Position numbers and translations under genes: made by a program. Source: Brachionus plicatilis (taxonomy: Eukaryota > Rotifera > Eurotatoria > Ploima > Brachionidae). Taken from it: a DNA stretch of 64,000 bases. The stretch spans positions 90,636 through 154,635 of the forward strand of contig QEOQ01000559.1 of the NCBI GenBank assembly GCA_010279815.1, written 5' to 3'. Below, in pieces: positions 22,426 through 33,940 of this stretch. The notes beneath the pieces are model-generated. The model saw nothing but the letters and a program-made list of their open reading frames with translations, was not told the DNA's origin and did no database searches. Every line of letters begins with the position of its first letter. Position 1 is the stretch's first letter.

Positions 22426-23286
22426 AAAATTGAAAATAAATAAAGAAAAAGTTTAATTTAAGAAAATAAAATAGACTGTGATTAATTTTTTCTTTATTTA
22501 TTTTCAATTTTTTCAATTATCAATTATTTCGATCAGGGATCGAACATTTTTGGAACATTTGCTAGAAGAAAAATTAATCAACATCTTAACTTACTATATT
22601 TATTTTCTATATATTTATATATTTATTTTAATATAATTTAGTTTTAGTTTTTTTAATTTTTTTTGGTAGAGTCAGTTAACTCAAAAAAAAAATCGTCTTT
22701 ACTTAAAACATGGCTTGAAAATGTTAAAAATAACTTTTATGAACTGTTTTCATAATTTTTAAGTTGACTTGAGTGGACCATTTTTGAAAAATTTCAAACA
22801 CTATTTCATACTAAAGCTACGATAAATCAATTTGCCAAGCTAAGCGAAAAGCAGCGGCTTTTTGGTAAAGAAATAATATTTTTTTTTGATCAGTAGAGAA
22901 TTTTTTAAAGTTTAAAATTCTTTTAATTTTAAGCAGACCATATAATGTGACCAAAAAACGTTTTAATTCAAAATTTAAATTTAAAATGTTAAATTTAAAC
23001 TTATTTAGTAAAAAAATTCAAGTAAATAAATGGTTGTACTTTTAATTCAAAATTTTTAAAAAATATTTCGTATCTAATTTTGACTTGGTTTTAAATTAAA
23101 AATTTTTTTCCAGTTAAATGAAAATAAAAATAAAAATTAGGAAAGTTTGATTATTTATTTAAAAATTTTTAAACTAAAATTTAGATTTGAATTTTAAATT
23201 TGATCATGAATTTAAATTATGTGTTAAAAGCATTTAGACTTGGTAACGGATAATTTGAATACTTATCACAGATTAATTAAAAATGT

Positions 23287-24369
23287 TTAACTATCGCTTT
23301 GTCGTTCGAAAAACATAAAATCCTAAATGAAATTCAAGCTCAAATAAAAATAAAAAATTCAAATTTTTTATCAAAAACTTACAATTAAGAGTAAAGCTCC
23401 TATTAAAGTACCTTTTAAAGTTAAATTAAAAAAAAAATGAACAACAAAAAAATTGACTAATTTACCTTTTGCCTTTACGGACAAATCAATTGGAACTAAA
23501 TCAAAAAATTAAATTTTTACAACATAAAAATTGTTTGAAAGAAAAAATTTACATGATATGGAAAATCTGTCTGAGAGAGTAACCAATTCTTTTACAAAAC
23601 CTGCATATTCTTTGGTAAGGCTTCCAATTTGAGTCATTCCATCGGCTGTTAATAATTTAAATTCATTATCACATGGACAACAAGCCCCATCCCAAATACA
23701 GCATGGACCTTCTATCTTTAAAATAACATTTTCTGTTTCGTCAAGAATATCATAGCTGGCTTTCCAAAATGAACCCCTTTTTAAAATTCAATAAATAAAA
23801 TTCTCATCTATCAATTAAATTTTTATTTTTCACTTTTGTTTAATTGTGCCTATCAAATTTCCTGGTGGTGCCTCAACTCTTACTTCAAAAGCACAGCACA
23901 TGCAACAGCCCGCACACCAACAACATCCTGCACAGCACTTGAATTCTCTAGTTATCATCATCACTTCCTAATAGAAGCATATTTTACCAGAATTAAAGTG
24001 AATTTAAATCATGTACTTGTTTGAGATTGTCCACAACATGGAACTTGAATCCACGCTGATTTCCACAGCAAATTCTCATGCAAGTATCGGTTTCTATTCG
24101 CAAAAAAATTATTAAAAAATAAAAAAAGATGAGATAAAATTGCCTTCAAAAGCATAGAAAAATTGTTCATTATTGGCATTTCGAAGGGCATATTTATTGT
24201 TTCTTTCGAACCCTGTGAATGCTTCAACTAAGCTGACCAACTGCTCGACTTTAATTTTATCAAGTTGAGTCAAGTATTCCAAACCAGGAGGACAGCCAGG
24301 AATCGCCATGGGCCGATTCATCCATTCTTTTGCTGAACCAGGTTCTTGTGTGACAGGACGAATACTCAT
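23287..24369 (-). CDS. phospholipid scramblase family protein, copy B
   Basis: Inverted copy of scramblase A with the same seven exons, the same phases and the same GC-AG first intron (donor at 24143-24142). Predicted 251 aa. It shares with A the CPPGLEYL block, the Cys cluster, the APPGN motif and the terminal LIGALLLIDFMFFE helix. Only the extremes differ: the N-terminus begins MSIRPVTQ instead of MNFHPVTQ, and the C-terminus ends RQSDS instead of RQNEND. Introns differ from A by about one or two bases each. Flanking DNA on both sides is unrelated to that of A, so near-identity stops within the first and last few codons. Intact as read. No splice acceptor precedes this ATG, unlike A. Confidence 0.95.
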
Positions 24370-25007
24370 TCTTAATTAGAACTATTAATGATTTATTTTA
24401 TTTTATCTGTAAATATATTTTTGAAAAAGTCTTTATATAAGAGTATTATTTTATTGCGTAATCACGAAAACTAAGTAACAAAACATTTTTAAAACAAAAG
24501 ATAAAAAATAAGATTTTTAAGTCTTTTATAATTTACTCTTATTCATCTATCATAAAATAGAGCTTTTTTAAACTAACAAATTTTATATATTTCAAAAATT
24601 ATATTTTCAAAAAATCAAAAAATTTTACTTTTGTTGATTATTGACTGCTTCTTTATTCAAGAAGAAATTTCTAATCATATTTCTTTTAGACTATTTTAAG
24701 ATATTTGAGTGGTGCACTTAGTTTTTACAGGAATAAAATAAGCAAATCGGACGTATCTTCTACAATCCTGTTGATTCACAAAGATTATTATGTATTTAAT
24801 TATTAATTCAATTTTAGTTACAGTTAGTTCTTTGTAGTCATCTGGCTAACCAATTTTTGGTAAACCGAAATTAGCTAACCACCAAATCAAGTATAACCAA
24901 CATCACCAAATTTAAGTTACAAATTAAATTTTTGAAAATGGGAAACTTATATTCACATAACCCTATAGAGTCGGAATAAGTTTTAAAATTTCTTCTAAAT
25001 CGCAAAA

Positions 25008-25710
25008 TAATATTGGTTTAAATTTTTGTGTTTGAATCACAAAATGTATCCAACGTTGAAATAAAATTGAAAAAGTGCGAGGTTTCAAATATTCTTTTCA
25101 GTTTCAAATTAAAAAAAATAATTTTAAGTTAATATTGCATGCATTTTCATATTTGAAATTAAACTCTTTAATAGAATGTCTAATTCTCGATACTGATATA
25201 AAAATAAACAATAATTGAAGCTAATAATTTTTTTGTTTTTTTTTAATTTGAAGGAGCTTTAGAAATAGCATTTGCTCTGATCTAGTTGACGTGGTATTAC
25301 CCTTTCAACAATCGAAATTACCCAAATGACCTTTCTACTTAAATCTCGGAACAAGAATTGTTCAACTAAAAGATGAACCATAGTTCCCCTAACTGAACCT
25401 CTTTAAAATTTTTGACCTTAGTAATAATTTAAGATCGTCTGATGCATATTAACAAACATTCAATTTATAAAAAATTGAAACCAGAGCGTAGATAGTTTTT
25501 TAAACTATAAATACCTTCTTAAATATCATCATAGCACAAATCATCAGTTAAAATTAAAAAAAAACAAGTTTTTGATGCTTGCAATATTAACTTAAAATTA
25601 TTTTTTTTTATTTGAAACTGAAAAGAATATTTGAAACATCGCACTTTTTCAATGTTAATTCAACTTTCGATACATTTTGTGATTCAAACACAAAAAATTA
25701 AACCATTACA
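25008..25710. mobile_element. foldback MITE with about 130-bp arms
   Basis: The left arm (about 25010-25142: TGTGTTTGAATCACAAAATG, AAGTGCGAGGTTTCAAATAT) is matched in inverse at about 25574-25706 (TTTGAAACATCGCACTTTTT, CATTTTGTGATTCAAACACA), with scattered differences. The loop has no supported ORF. Confidence 0.75.
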
Positions 25711-26165
25711 TTTTTATTAAATATTATTTACATTGTAAAATTTTAAAATTATTTACATTTTGCCTTTTATAAGCATATTTAGTTATTATTGTACAGATTC
25801 CTAAAGCTCTTTTTCTAAACTACATAATGATGTATTCATTTGTTTTTAAAATAATAAGTTTTGACTTTTAAAATTGAATGGAGACGAAAATTTTTGGAGC
25901 TTTTCACTATTTTTGTATCTCGTCCTTCGTTTAACTAATTCAAATTTTTTTTGGACAATCAGAGTCTGGACAAAATTCTGAACAAATTTTTGGGCTCACT
26001 TTTTTTCGTTTTTGAGTCCATAAATTTTGTCCAAAAAGTGTAAATTTTTATTAAAAAAATTTAAATTTTTAATTTTCACTAATTTATTTAGAAAAAATCC
26101 ATGAATCAAAAGAAAATAAATTTATTTATTTTTTAAGTCTAGCTGAAGACTGGTGTTCAAGATTG

Positions 26166-26490
26166 AGAGAATATTACCTGTATTGCAGATATAATTAATT
26201 AATGTCTGAAAAAATGTCGAAAATAATTAATTTCTGTATTAGAAAATTTTTTTTCAAAAAAAGTCTTTTTTGCCATAATTAGATACATACCGTTTTTGTA
26301 TGTTTTCCTAATGGTAGAAGGTGCATCGAAGGTGTCTAAAAACAGCTCTAAAGAATTAAAGGGTGAAAAGGTAATATTCTTAATGTTACTCAAATTATAT
26401 TTTGATTTTGTCCTAGAATCCGTCTTTTTATGTGTTGTGGGATTGTACAGTCCAGTTATTTTCAGAAATTTTCCTCTATCTCCTTCATAA
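26166..26490 (+). other. repeat fragment shared with 32606, and a short coding-like stretch
   Basis: GAGAGAATATTACCTGTATT and the 60 bp after it recur in diverged form at 32604-32690. A short plus-strand stretch (MVEGASKVSKNSSKELKGEK) follows at 26312; too short to identify. Confidence 0.3.
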
Positions 26491-26589
26491 TAAATGTTTG
26501 GTTGTTTTTTATGGTCCTTAAGAGCTACCGCTCTATTTTTTACGTCGGGAGCAGTTGTGATGTTCTGATTCGTTACCGACTATGGCTCT

Positions 26590-26952
26590 CTAGTATTTTT
26601 TAAATATGCGTCTTCTAGATAAAGAACGCTTTCTCCACCTATCCCGTGAACCGGATCTCCTGTTTTTACCCATTTCGGTTCTGGGTATTCTAGCAGAAGA
26701 CTGATTTCCTCTACCTCCTCTTGGGACATTATAATGATAATGTCGAACTATTGATTCACTTCGACTGGCGGATATAGAGGGAGATGAAATGCCTATGTTG
26801 TAGTATTCAGACTCCGTGTCTGGCTTGGGGTCGTGTTGTATGGGCACCTGATATCCCAATTTATGAGCCCTCCAAAAGAACAGAATACGTCTTCTAGTCT
26901 CCGTAACCGTCTCCTCGTTCAAGACTTTTAATTGAGAATAAATTAGGCACAA
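26590..26952 (-). CDS. unidentified Arg/Ser-rich ORF
   Basis: A 120-residue ORF with much higher GC and more balanced codons than its surroundings. The first 40 residues look helical (EETVTETRRRILFFWRAHKL). A Ser-rich centre (ISSPSISASRSESIVR) follows, then an Arg-rich tail (RSGSRDRWRKRSLSRRR). I do not recognise it. It lies beside a MULE remnant and could be an accessory ORF of a transposon or a captured gene piece. The basic tail would suit nucleic-acid binding, but that is inference only. The start codon is unproven. Confidence 0.35.
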   Translation of the reverse strand: MCLIYSQLKVLNEETVTETRRRILFFWRAHKLGYQVPIQHDPKPDTESEYYNIGISSPSISASRSESIVRHYHYNVPRGGRGNQSSARIPRTEMGKNRRSGSRDRWRKRSLSRRRIFKKY

Positions 26953-27302
26953 TTATTCAATTTCTTTTCGGTGTTTTTTTGTAAATTTGCTGGAAGAGTC
27001 TTGTCAATACCGTATTGATTGATTAGTTGGCTGAAACTATGGTAAATATGTTCGTAGTCAACTGATGAGCAGGGTGTTGAAGTGGAATCTGTAACCTATC
27101 CCAAAGGATTAACTGACTGTGATATTGACTTCTTCTTATATTTTTAAGAATGCTGTGAAGTTGTCAAAAATAATCACGGCTACTATCGACAAAATGAACG
27201 ACTCATTGCAAAGTAAACGTACGAAGAAGTTGCGGCAAGTTGGTAACCATCTAATCTTAGTTATTATCGGAAAAGTCAAAACCGGCATATCCGGAAGAAA
27301 CA

Positions 27303-27601
27303 AAAGATATTCAAATAAACGAGATTTACGCCAATATCAACAACCAACAATTCCTTCAATTCGACAATGAAAATATTTATGTCACCAATCGGCATCAGAA
27401 TTTCAACCAACTCTAAGCGATGGTCGTTGAGGGTAAATTTGAAACGTGTCCAACTCATTTTAATCAGACCCTTTCGATCCACAGATACTATCAAGATCAA
27501 ATGTTTCCATCGGGGTATATTCTTTCGTAAAATAAAGAACGTGAAATGCATGTCGAAGATCTTATCAACTTCAAAAATAATTTTTTTACAACAAAAATAA
27601 G
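27303..27601 (+). pseudogene. MULE transposase core fragment
   Basis: One frame reads NNQQFLQFDNENIYVTNRHQ, NFNQL, stop, AMVVEGKFETCPTHFNQT, then LSIHRYYQDQMFP.GYILS and NKEREMHVEDL. This is the MULE block containing the first catalytic acidic residue region (usually DGTF..CP..F.QL.TIH), here with Glu at the Asp position. There are stops after NQL, after YILS and at the end. It is a different family from the MULE at 18959-20010. Confidence 0.75.
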
Positions 27602-27779
27602 TTAAAACTTGAAGGGATACTATGCGATTTTCAGCTCGCGATGATACAAGCAATTAGTATCGTATACGAAAATACAAGAATGCTCGGAAGTTGTTATATT
27701 ACGATAATTTTCAATTCAAAATATGGAATCGAAAATTAAAATCGCTTTCACCGGTGCTATTAAAAGATTTTATTAGTGG

Positions 27780-28260
27780 ATGGCAAAATTTTAAATCCTA
27801 AAGATTTTTGGTCTTCGGTTTCGTGTCGGTTTGAAACACAGCCACATTTCCGAAGACCGAAAACCGATACAATTCAGATATAACACCGAAACAAAACCCT
27901 AAATACTTAATTCTTTCGGTTTTAGTCAAAAAAAGATAATTAAAAACTTTTACAATAAAGTTAATACTCAAAATTTCATCCACTAAAAGCTCTATACCAT
28001 CAATTTTTGTAATTTTTTTTTACCAAAGTTTTTTTAGGTTTTAAACAATAATTGTTTAAAGCAAATAAAAAGAATCTTAAATAAGCTAACAAAAGTTTAA
28101 CTCAAAAAAAATTTTAGAAAATTGAGCGATGAAATAATCAATTTTTTTTAAGGTATTTATCTAAAAAAGCGGCACTGTTCCTGAAAAAGGAGCGTTCCTG
28201 TACTGTACGGGTAGCGTACCCGTAGCTTCCCGGGAACTTACTCCCGTACCTTAAAATTTT
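27780..28260. repeat. likely remnants of small elements
   Basis: 27800-27960 has several CGGTTT/AAACCG words in both orientations (TCTTCGGTTTCGTGTCGGTT and its inverse), as in degenerate hAT-type MITEs. At 28200-28245, GTACGGGTAGCGTACCCGTA is an imperfect palindrome. Confidence 0.4.
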
Positions 28261-28696
28261 GGGCTTCACAAAAAAAAATTATTAATGCTTATTTGGCCAT
28301 ACAGCCCTTATTCTAATGATAATAGAATATCAAACGCATCAAACGATAATAGAATTTTGTAGAAAATCAAACGCATCAAACAAAAGAAGACGTTTTTTTA
28401 CGAATTTTTATTTGTAGTTTTAGTTTCCAGGAAATACTTTATAATTTAAAGATAAATTTACCAGATAAAAGACTTTTTTAATTAAATTATTAATAATTGT
28501 ACAAAACTTGTATGAATTTCTGTTTTTTGATTAAGAAAATATCGATTTAAAGCAGGTAATTAATTTTGTTCAAAATTAATATAAGATGTTTCAAACAATT
28601 TTTTAGGCTTGCGTTACCGACGGTTAAGAAAATCACCAATATTAATAGATTATCAAAAATTAATTAATTATTTGGTGTTTAAAGTTTCAAAATTTT

Positions 28697-29063
28697 GAGT
28701 TCACAAACTACATTTTTGTTGATGAAACCACAATTCGACTCTCGGAAAGGCCAATCTACCCTTTTACATATCCTGCTAATTATCCAGCCAATATTCCAAG
28801 TACTTCAAAATATGAAGCAAAACTGAATATTTGGGCTGGGATTTTATTTAAGGGAGAAACAAATTTTGCTGTAAGAAACAGAAGAGAAGAAAAGCTTTTA
28901 ACCTAAGAATTTTTAAGATTTTTAAGAGCAACATGGATGCAATACTTTGCCGGGAGATATTGTCTGATTATTTATTACTATTTTGTGCTTCGAACTACGA
29001 TTTAGACTTTAAACACCAGGACAACGACCTAAAGCATCGTTCACTATTGTGCACTACTCTTCT
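28697..29063 (+). pseudogene. Tc1-like transposase fragment (DDE core)
   Basis: The plus strand reads FVDETTIRLSERPIYP and YEAKLNIWAGILFKGETNFA. After a frame change it reads CREILSDYLLLFCASNYDLD and HQDNDLKHRS. The DET and QDND (normally QDNAPxH) motifs are the first two catalytic Asp regions of a Tc1/mariner-superfamily (DDE_3) transposase. Truncated at about 29063, where an opposite-strand fragment begins. Confidence 0.75.
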
Positions 29064-29511
29064 TAAGTTATTTTCCAGAGTGTCCATGTATACAAATTCA
29101 TTAATTCTGTCTGTATAAATGGAGCAGCATCCGGTACCTTTATAATTAATACATCCCCAAATACCAGCCGAACCTCCACCATTTTGTAACTTTTGTAAAC
29201 AAAACTTGGGGTGATACTTTTAATTTGCAAAACGTATAAAAAACACTCTTGATTTTCTGTTTAATACTAGAATCAGAGGCTAGCTGTCTATAGCTTGTTG
29301 TAGGATTGATTCTAACCTTTCTAAAAATGTACGACTCATCTCGACTGGTAAGCTTTCGGGGTCTACCGAACCTAGGTAATTCTTTTACCAAGGATATCTT
29401 CTCATAATTTGGCTTTGTTGTAGTCACACATTTTCTCGAAACTCCTACTAGATCAGCTATTTCTTGTTGAGATTTGGTCCTCAATTCTTCAATAGACCAA
29501 CCATTTGCCAC
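29064..29511 (-). pseudogene. Tc1-like transposase fragment (N-terminal HTH plus part of core)
   Basis: On the minus strand: QQEIADLVGVSRKCVTT is a first helix-turn-helix. LPRFGRPRKLTSRDESYIFR is the GRPR-type linker and second HTH start typical of Tc1 elements, and NPTTSYRQLASD follows. After an internal deletion a later block reads WRFGWYLGMY / GCINYKGTGCCSIYTDRINE, the part after the first Asp. It abuts the plus-strand fragment head to head. Confidence 0.8.
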
Positions 29512-29831
29512 CTTTGAACCTCAGATCCTTTTTTTTGTCCATTTTTATGGAAAAAACGCCAAAATGAAATGACCGATTTTAAAAACCAAAAATAATAAAT
29601 CAAACGTAAAAAGTGCAAGCAAACTGTAAGAAAAGACATTCCAAGCATTGTGTGAAAAAAAAAGGCCAGGGATTGTCAAGGTGTGGTAAAATTTTAGGAA
29701 AAAATAATTGTTCTAAACTTTGTAGACAATATTTTTTTTTGTTCAATTTTATCTGTTTTTTTTTAATGAGTTCTGGATTGTTCAGAAATTTTTTTTTGAA
29801 CAATCTATACATCAAAAGAAAGCTAATAAAA

Positions 29832-29912
29832 GGCATCTTGAAGTTGAAGATCAATTCAAAATATCATTTCAATTCAAAGAGTTTATCTTTAGATATTATA
29901 ATGTAATATGAT
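29832..29912. repeat. partial copy of the 3013-3528 MITE
   Basis: GGCATCTTGAAGTTGAAGAT then CAATTCAAAATATCATTTCA and AAGAGTTTATC match the MITE arm. Only one arm is present. Confidence 0.65.
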
Positions 29913-29929
29913 TTACATAACGATTTACA

Positions 29930-31500
29930 TAACGGACCGAAGAAATCGGTTGTCATAAAAAAATTTGAGAAGATAATGTTTATTTACGAAAATAAAGTCA
30001 TATTTTATTAACTTAAAATAGACTTATTTAGAACATAAAATTGAACATATTCCTTTTATTTTTCAAATTAAATAATTTCTTAAACTTTATTAAATTTTAT
30101 TAAATTCTTTTTTTAATTAATTAAACAATTTATTATAATTTTTTTTTTAACATTATTCTTGAATCCTTTTCAATAAACCATTAAAATGAATTTTTTTTTA
30201 TTAAATAAGAATTTTATGAATAATTTAAACCGAAACTAAAATTTTCAAAAACAAATTTTAACTTAATTTTAACAAAAATATTTATTTCGAATTCAAAAAT
30301 TTTAAATTCACTCTTATTTTATTTGACAATCTAATAACTAACCAGAGTTTGAGTAATCAAAGAGAGATGCTTTGAATTTTAAAAAAGTTTATTGATTTAT
30401 TTGATTTTTTATTATCTTTGTAATTTTTTCATTATCTTATTGATAATGACTATCTTCCAAGAAAACATTGGAACACAATTGATCAGATACTTGCTTTTAA
30501 AGCACACATTTTAGTAAAGTCATATGCTTGAAAAAAATGAACTAATATTTTAATTTGAATATTTTTTAATCATAAACAAAACTACATAAAGTCGGTTTTA
30601 TGTGAAAATTTTAATTTTTTTACCTAAAATTAAAAGACCCAAGTTCATTATTTTAAACTGTGTTTCCTTATACTTAACAGACCAATTAAGTAAAATAATA
30701 TGTTTTGTTAATTGTTCTGCCTAATCAGCACGCAAAAAACTTTCAACGGACTCAAAAATCGTTTCAACATACCCTTAAAATCAAAAAAAAATTTAAAAAT
30801 TTACGAGTCATTCTAGACTTTTAAAATGTGTTTTTCAGTTTGAGAAATTTTTTTGATTGTGCTGAACACTGATTTGGGGGGTAATATTAAGACAGTGTGT
30901 TTGTTAAATTTTAAAGATGTGCTGAAATGATTTTCTGTGTGTTGAAACGTTTTTTACGAGTGCTGAAAAAATGTCAATTTTTTTTTTATTTTAGAATTAT
31001 TTAACAAAATTTATAATAAAAAGACGCAGGGATTAGAATTTTAAAAAATTTGAATCTAGGCAAGTATTTTTTTGCATTTAATAAGTTTATGTTGAATAAG
31101 ATTTTTAAAAGTTACTCCTAATTTTTTTTTTAAATTTAAAACATCACACTTTTTCGGTGCTTTTCCAAAATTGAATGAAAATTTTTACTAAAAAAGATTG
31201 CACAAAATAAATTTATTTTTTATTTTTCATATAACATAATATGATTTTTTGTTTAATGAGTTTTATTTTATAAAGAACTTCACATTAGTCGTTTATTCCC
31301 TTTTAATTTGAGCGAGGATAAATTAATTCATTTTCGTGAACTCAGCCCAGATTTTAAAATGGGACCATCATTTTTATTTCTTAAGTTCAAAATTTTAGAA
31401 TTTTTTCTTTTATTTTTAAAACATGCATGTGAATTTAGATAGATGATGGAAACGATTCAAAATTTTTACTTAAAAAGAAATTAAGATATTGAAAAAAATT
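29930..31500. other. AT-rich intergenic, nothing firm
   Basis: No ORF. 30840-30980 has TGTGTGTTGAAA-type words like those in the small element at 4965-5316, perhaps a decayed relative. Confidence 0.4.
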
Positions 31501-31540
31501 TTTGAAGAGTTTTTTAATAAATTTCATTGATTAAATACGA

Positions 31541-31877
31541 CTAGCAGCAACCGCCTAATTCAGAATCACAATCGCAGCTACAATCACATCGTCGATCATC
31601 ATTGGCAACATTGTCATTATTACAAAAGCAACAACCTTTTTTATGATTAGAGGATAAAAATAAATAATCAAATCTTACACAAATCTTCGCATAGTATTTG
31701 AAAACACGTAGTTGGCTCAGTTGTATATACTTTATTTACTCTTTTGTCTTTTGAGATATCCTCATTACTTATTGATTTGTTTTCAATATGTAATTTAATT
31801 CTTGTGTATGGATGAAATTTTAAAACTTACCTGATTTGGTCAATCTTTAAATCCGTAAAATTTTCATCATTTGACAT
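31541..31877 (-). CDS. cysteine-rich small protein, paralog 2 (complete)
   Basis: Three exons with GT-AG introns: 31877-31831, 31800-31679 and 31635-31541. They encode 87 aa in phase throughout (breaks at phases 2 and 1). The N-terminus is acidic and polar (MSNDENFTDLKIDQIR). A middle segment (VYTTEPTTCFQILCEDL) leads into CCCFCNNDN, then RRCDCSCDCDSELGGCC and a TAG stop. There are 14 Cys, nearly all in the last 45 residues. No signal peptide or long hydrophobic helix, so it is probably cytosolic or membrane-attached through the Cys cluster. The gene at 7481-7822 has the same exon phases and the same CCFC entry into a longer Cys/Gly/Asp repeat. I know no named family with this design; metal binding is a reasonable but untested guess. 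Confidence 0.75.
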
Positions 31878-32199
31878 TTTTATTTGCACATATAATTCAT
31901 CAGTAAAAATAATTTCGACTTCTGTTGAAAACTAATTTTGTTTTATAAAAAAGCTTTGCTGAATTTTAACGAAAAATTATTTCATTTTCAGAATGAATTA
32001 AAAATAATGTTAGTTTTTGTATAAAAATATTTAAAATGAAAACTATTTTGCATAATATAATCATTAAGATGGCAGTAACTAGCAGTTTTCAGTATTTTCA
32101 TTCCTATATTTTCCAACACAATGTTAGGTTGGCTTCAATTTTCTAGAATTTGTGGCGTTTTTTAATTAAAAAGTTTTTATTATTTGAAAAATAGGATTT

Positions 32200-32600
32200 T
32201 TCTTCGACTCTTTTGTTAAATTATTCTATAAATTTATTAATTAATGATGTGACAGCTATTCAAAACGAGATTATCAATACTCCTATGACTGAAACAAATC
32301 GAAATGAAATCAGAAATTCAAATCAAAATGTTAAAGTAGACAAAATGGTACAGACAGATTCGAATGTTATGTCTGAATTTTATGTCAATTGATAAGAGAA
32401 GTTTTGTACATAATCAATGTAGAAATTTTTTTTCGCATCTGCAAGGAAATCGTTTTAAGAAAGAAGAATTTGATTTAATAGATTTAATAGGAAAAGAGAA
32501 AAATTTGCTTGGAAAGTGAATGTTTGTAAGAAAAGTGTTAGCGAAAAAGTTATCTATGACATGCTTGGAGATCAGACCGAATTAATTGATATTCATAAAC
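32200..32600 (+). pseudogene. coding-like remnant, unidentified
   Basis: The plus frame from 32243 reads DVTAIQNEIINTPMTETNR and VDKMVQTDSNVMSEFYVN before a TGA. A second stretch in another frame reads RFKKEEFDLIDLIGKEKNLL. Composition is protein-like, but frames change. Probably an old transposon ORF; no family recognised. Confidence 0.3.
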
Positions 32601-32731
32601 GAGAGAATTTTACCTGTATTGCAGGAATAATTAATTTCCGTCTAAGAAGACGTCGAAAATAATAAATTTCTGTCTAAGACTTTTTTTTTGTTTTATTTTA
32701 TTTATCATAAGTAAATAACCAAAAATAATTA

Positions 32732-33505
32732 CCGTAATCCCTCGTTCGATATTGCAGCCTCAGAATCCGAAACACAACTTTGACGCAGGCAATAAACACC
32801 ATCTCGCCCATGTTAAAACATTCTTAACTTACACCGCATGCGCCAAAGTTGTGTTTCGAGTCTTGGCCGACGTTGAAAGAAAAGATTTTTAATTTAATGC
32901 AGCATTAACAATAGAGTTTCTGTCAAAAATATAAAAATTATTTTTTTGAATCATGCATATGATGCAGCATCACAAATTAAACAGAAAAAAAAATTAGAAA
33001 TGAATTTTTTTATTATTCAATTAGAAAAATATTAAAATTTGATTTTTGACGCGGCATTACTATTTAGAAAAATTTAAAATTGACTAGAAAAATATGGTAA
33101 ATATTTTAAAAATTAATAAAAATTAAATATCGAGTCGAAATAACTAAGAGAATTAAAAAAACAAGAGTTAATCACTTGAAGTTTTTGTCTTTTAATTTCT
33201 TAACCTTTAGGTCTACCTCGTTTTTTTACAACCCTATTTCTAAATTTTTTTTCTGTTTAATTTGTGATGCTGCATCATATGCATGATTCAAAAAAATAAT
33301 TTTTATATTTTTGACAGAAACTCTATTGTTAATGCTGCATTAAATTAAAAATCTTTTCTTTCAACGTCGGCCAAGACTCGAAACACAACTTTGGCGCATG
33401 CGGTGTAAGTTAAGAATGTTTTAACATGGGCGAGATGGTGTTTATTGCCTGCGTCAAAGTTGTGTTTCGGATTCTGAGGCTGCAATATCGAACGAGGGAA
33501 TACGG
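32732..33505. mobile_element. foldback element with near-identical 270-bp arms
   Basis: The left arm 32732-33001 and the right arm 33235-33505 are inverse copies with only one or two visible differences. Examples: CAGCCTCAGAATCCGAAACA against TGTTTCGGATTCTGAGGCTG, and AATGCAGCATTAACAATAGA against its inverse. Each arm also contains its own nested palindrome (GAAACACAACTTTG and CAAAGTTGTGTTTC). The arms are clearly richer in GC and CpG than the surroundings. The loop is about 233 bp with no ORF. Outer ends read CCGTAATCCCTCG / CCGTATTCCCTCG. It is a non-autonomous foldback element, recently moved or homogenised. Confidence 0.9.
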
Positions 33506-33773
33506 CAGTTTATGTCCAAATTAATAAAAAATTGTCTAAATATTTTATTGTTTAACCAAACATTTTTTTGCATTAACTTTTCGACCTGCCTTAGCTTTTG
33601 GAGCAATATGATCCTTGTTGTATTTTATAGGCATCTCTATAAATTTTTGATTGAAAGTTAATGCGATTATGTGAAAACAAAAGTACTTTTTTAAAAAGGA
33701 ACTACAAGAACAACTACTATTCGCCCAATTTCATCGCAAGATCCTTTTAGAATTTTGATGATTTAATTAATAT

Positions 33774-33902
33774 TTAGAGGTTAATTTTAAAGTAATCTCG
33801 AAGTCTTTTCACTGAATCCACTTTTTTGCCAGAATAAGATAGCTTTAATCTCCTACACTCTTTTAGTAAGTTTATCTTCCAGTTGTGATCAAAATTATTC
33901 AT
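33774..33902 (-). CDS. SAP-motif peptide, probably a terminal exon
   Basis: 42 residues ending in TAA: after MNNFDHNWKIN comes LLKECRRLKLSYSGKKVDSV and KRLRDYF. This fits the SAP DNA-binding helix-turn-helix (Leu-x-x-Leu-Lys, then SGKK, then V/L-x-RL). It is short for a whole protein, so it may be the last exon of a gene whose upstream part is cut off by the Tigger-like MITE starting at 33941, or a transposon ORF end. The frame stays open into that MITE, but that part is not credible coding. Confidence 0.45.
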   Translation of the reverse strand: MNNFDHNWKINLLKECRRLKLSYSGKKVDSVKRLRDYFKINL

Positions 33903-33940
33903 TTTTGTATGAAATAAATTATTTTTGTCAAAAGGTAATA

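Noticed and set aside
27276..27653. 125-codon minus-strand ORF
   Set aside because: Antisense shadow of the MULE core fragment; the plus frame has the family motifs.
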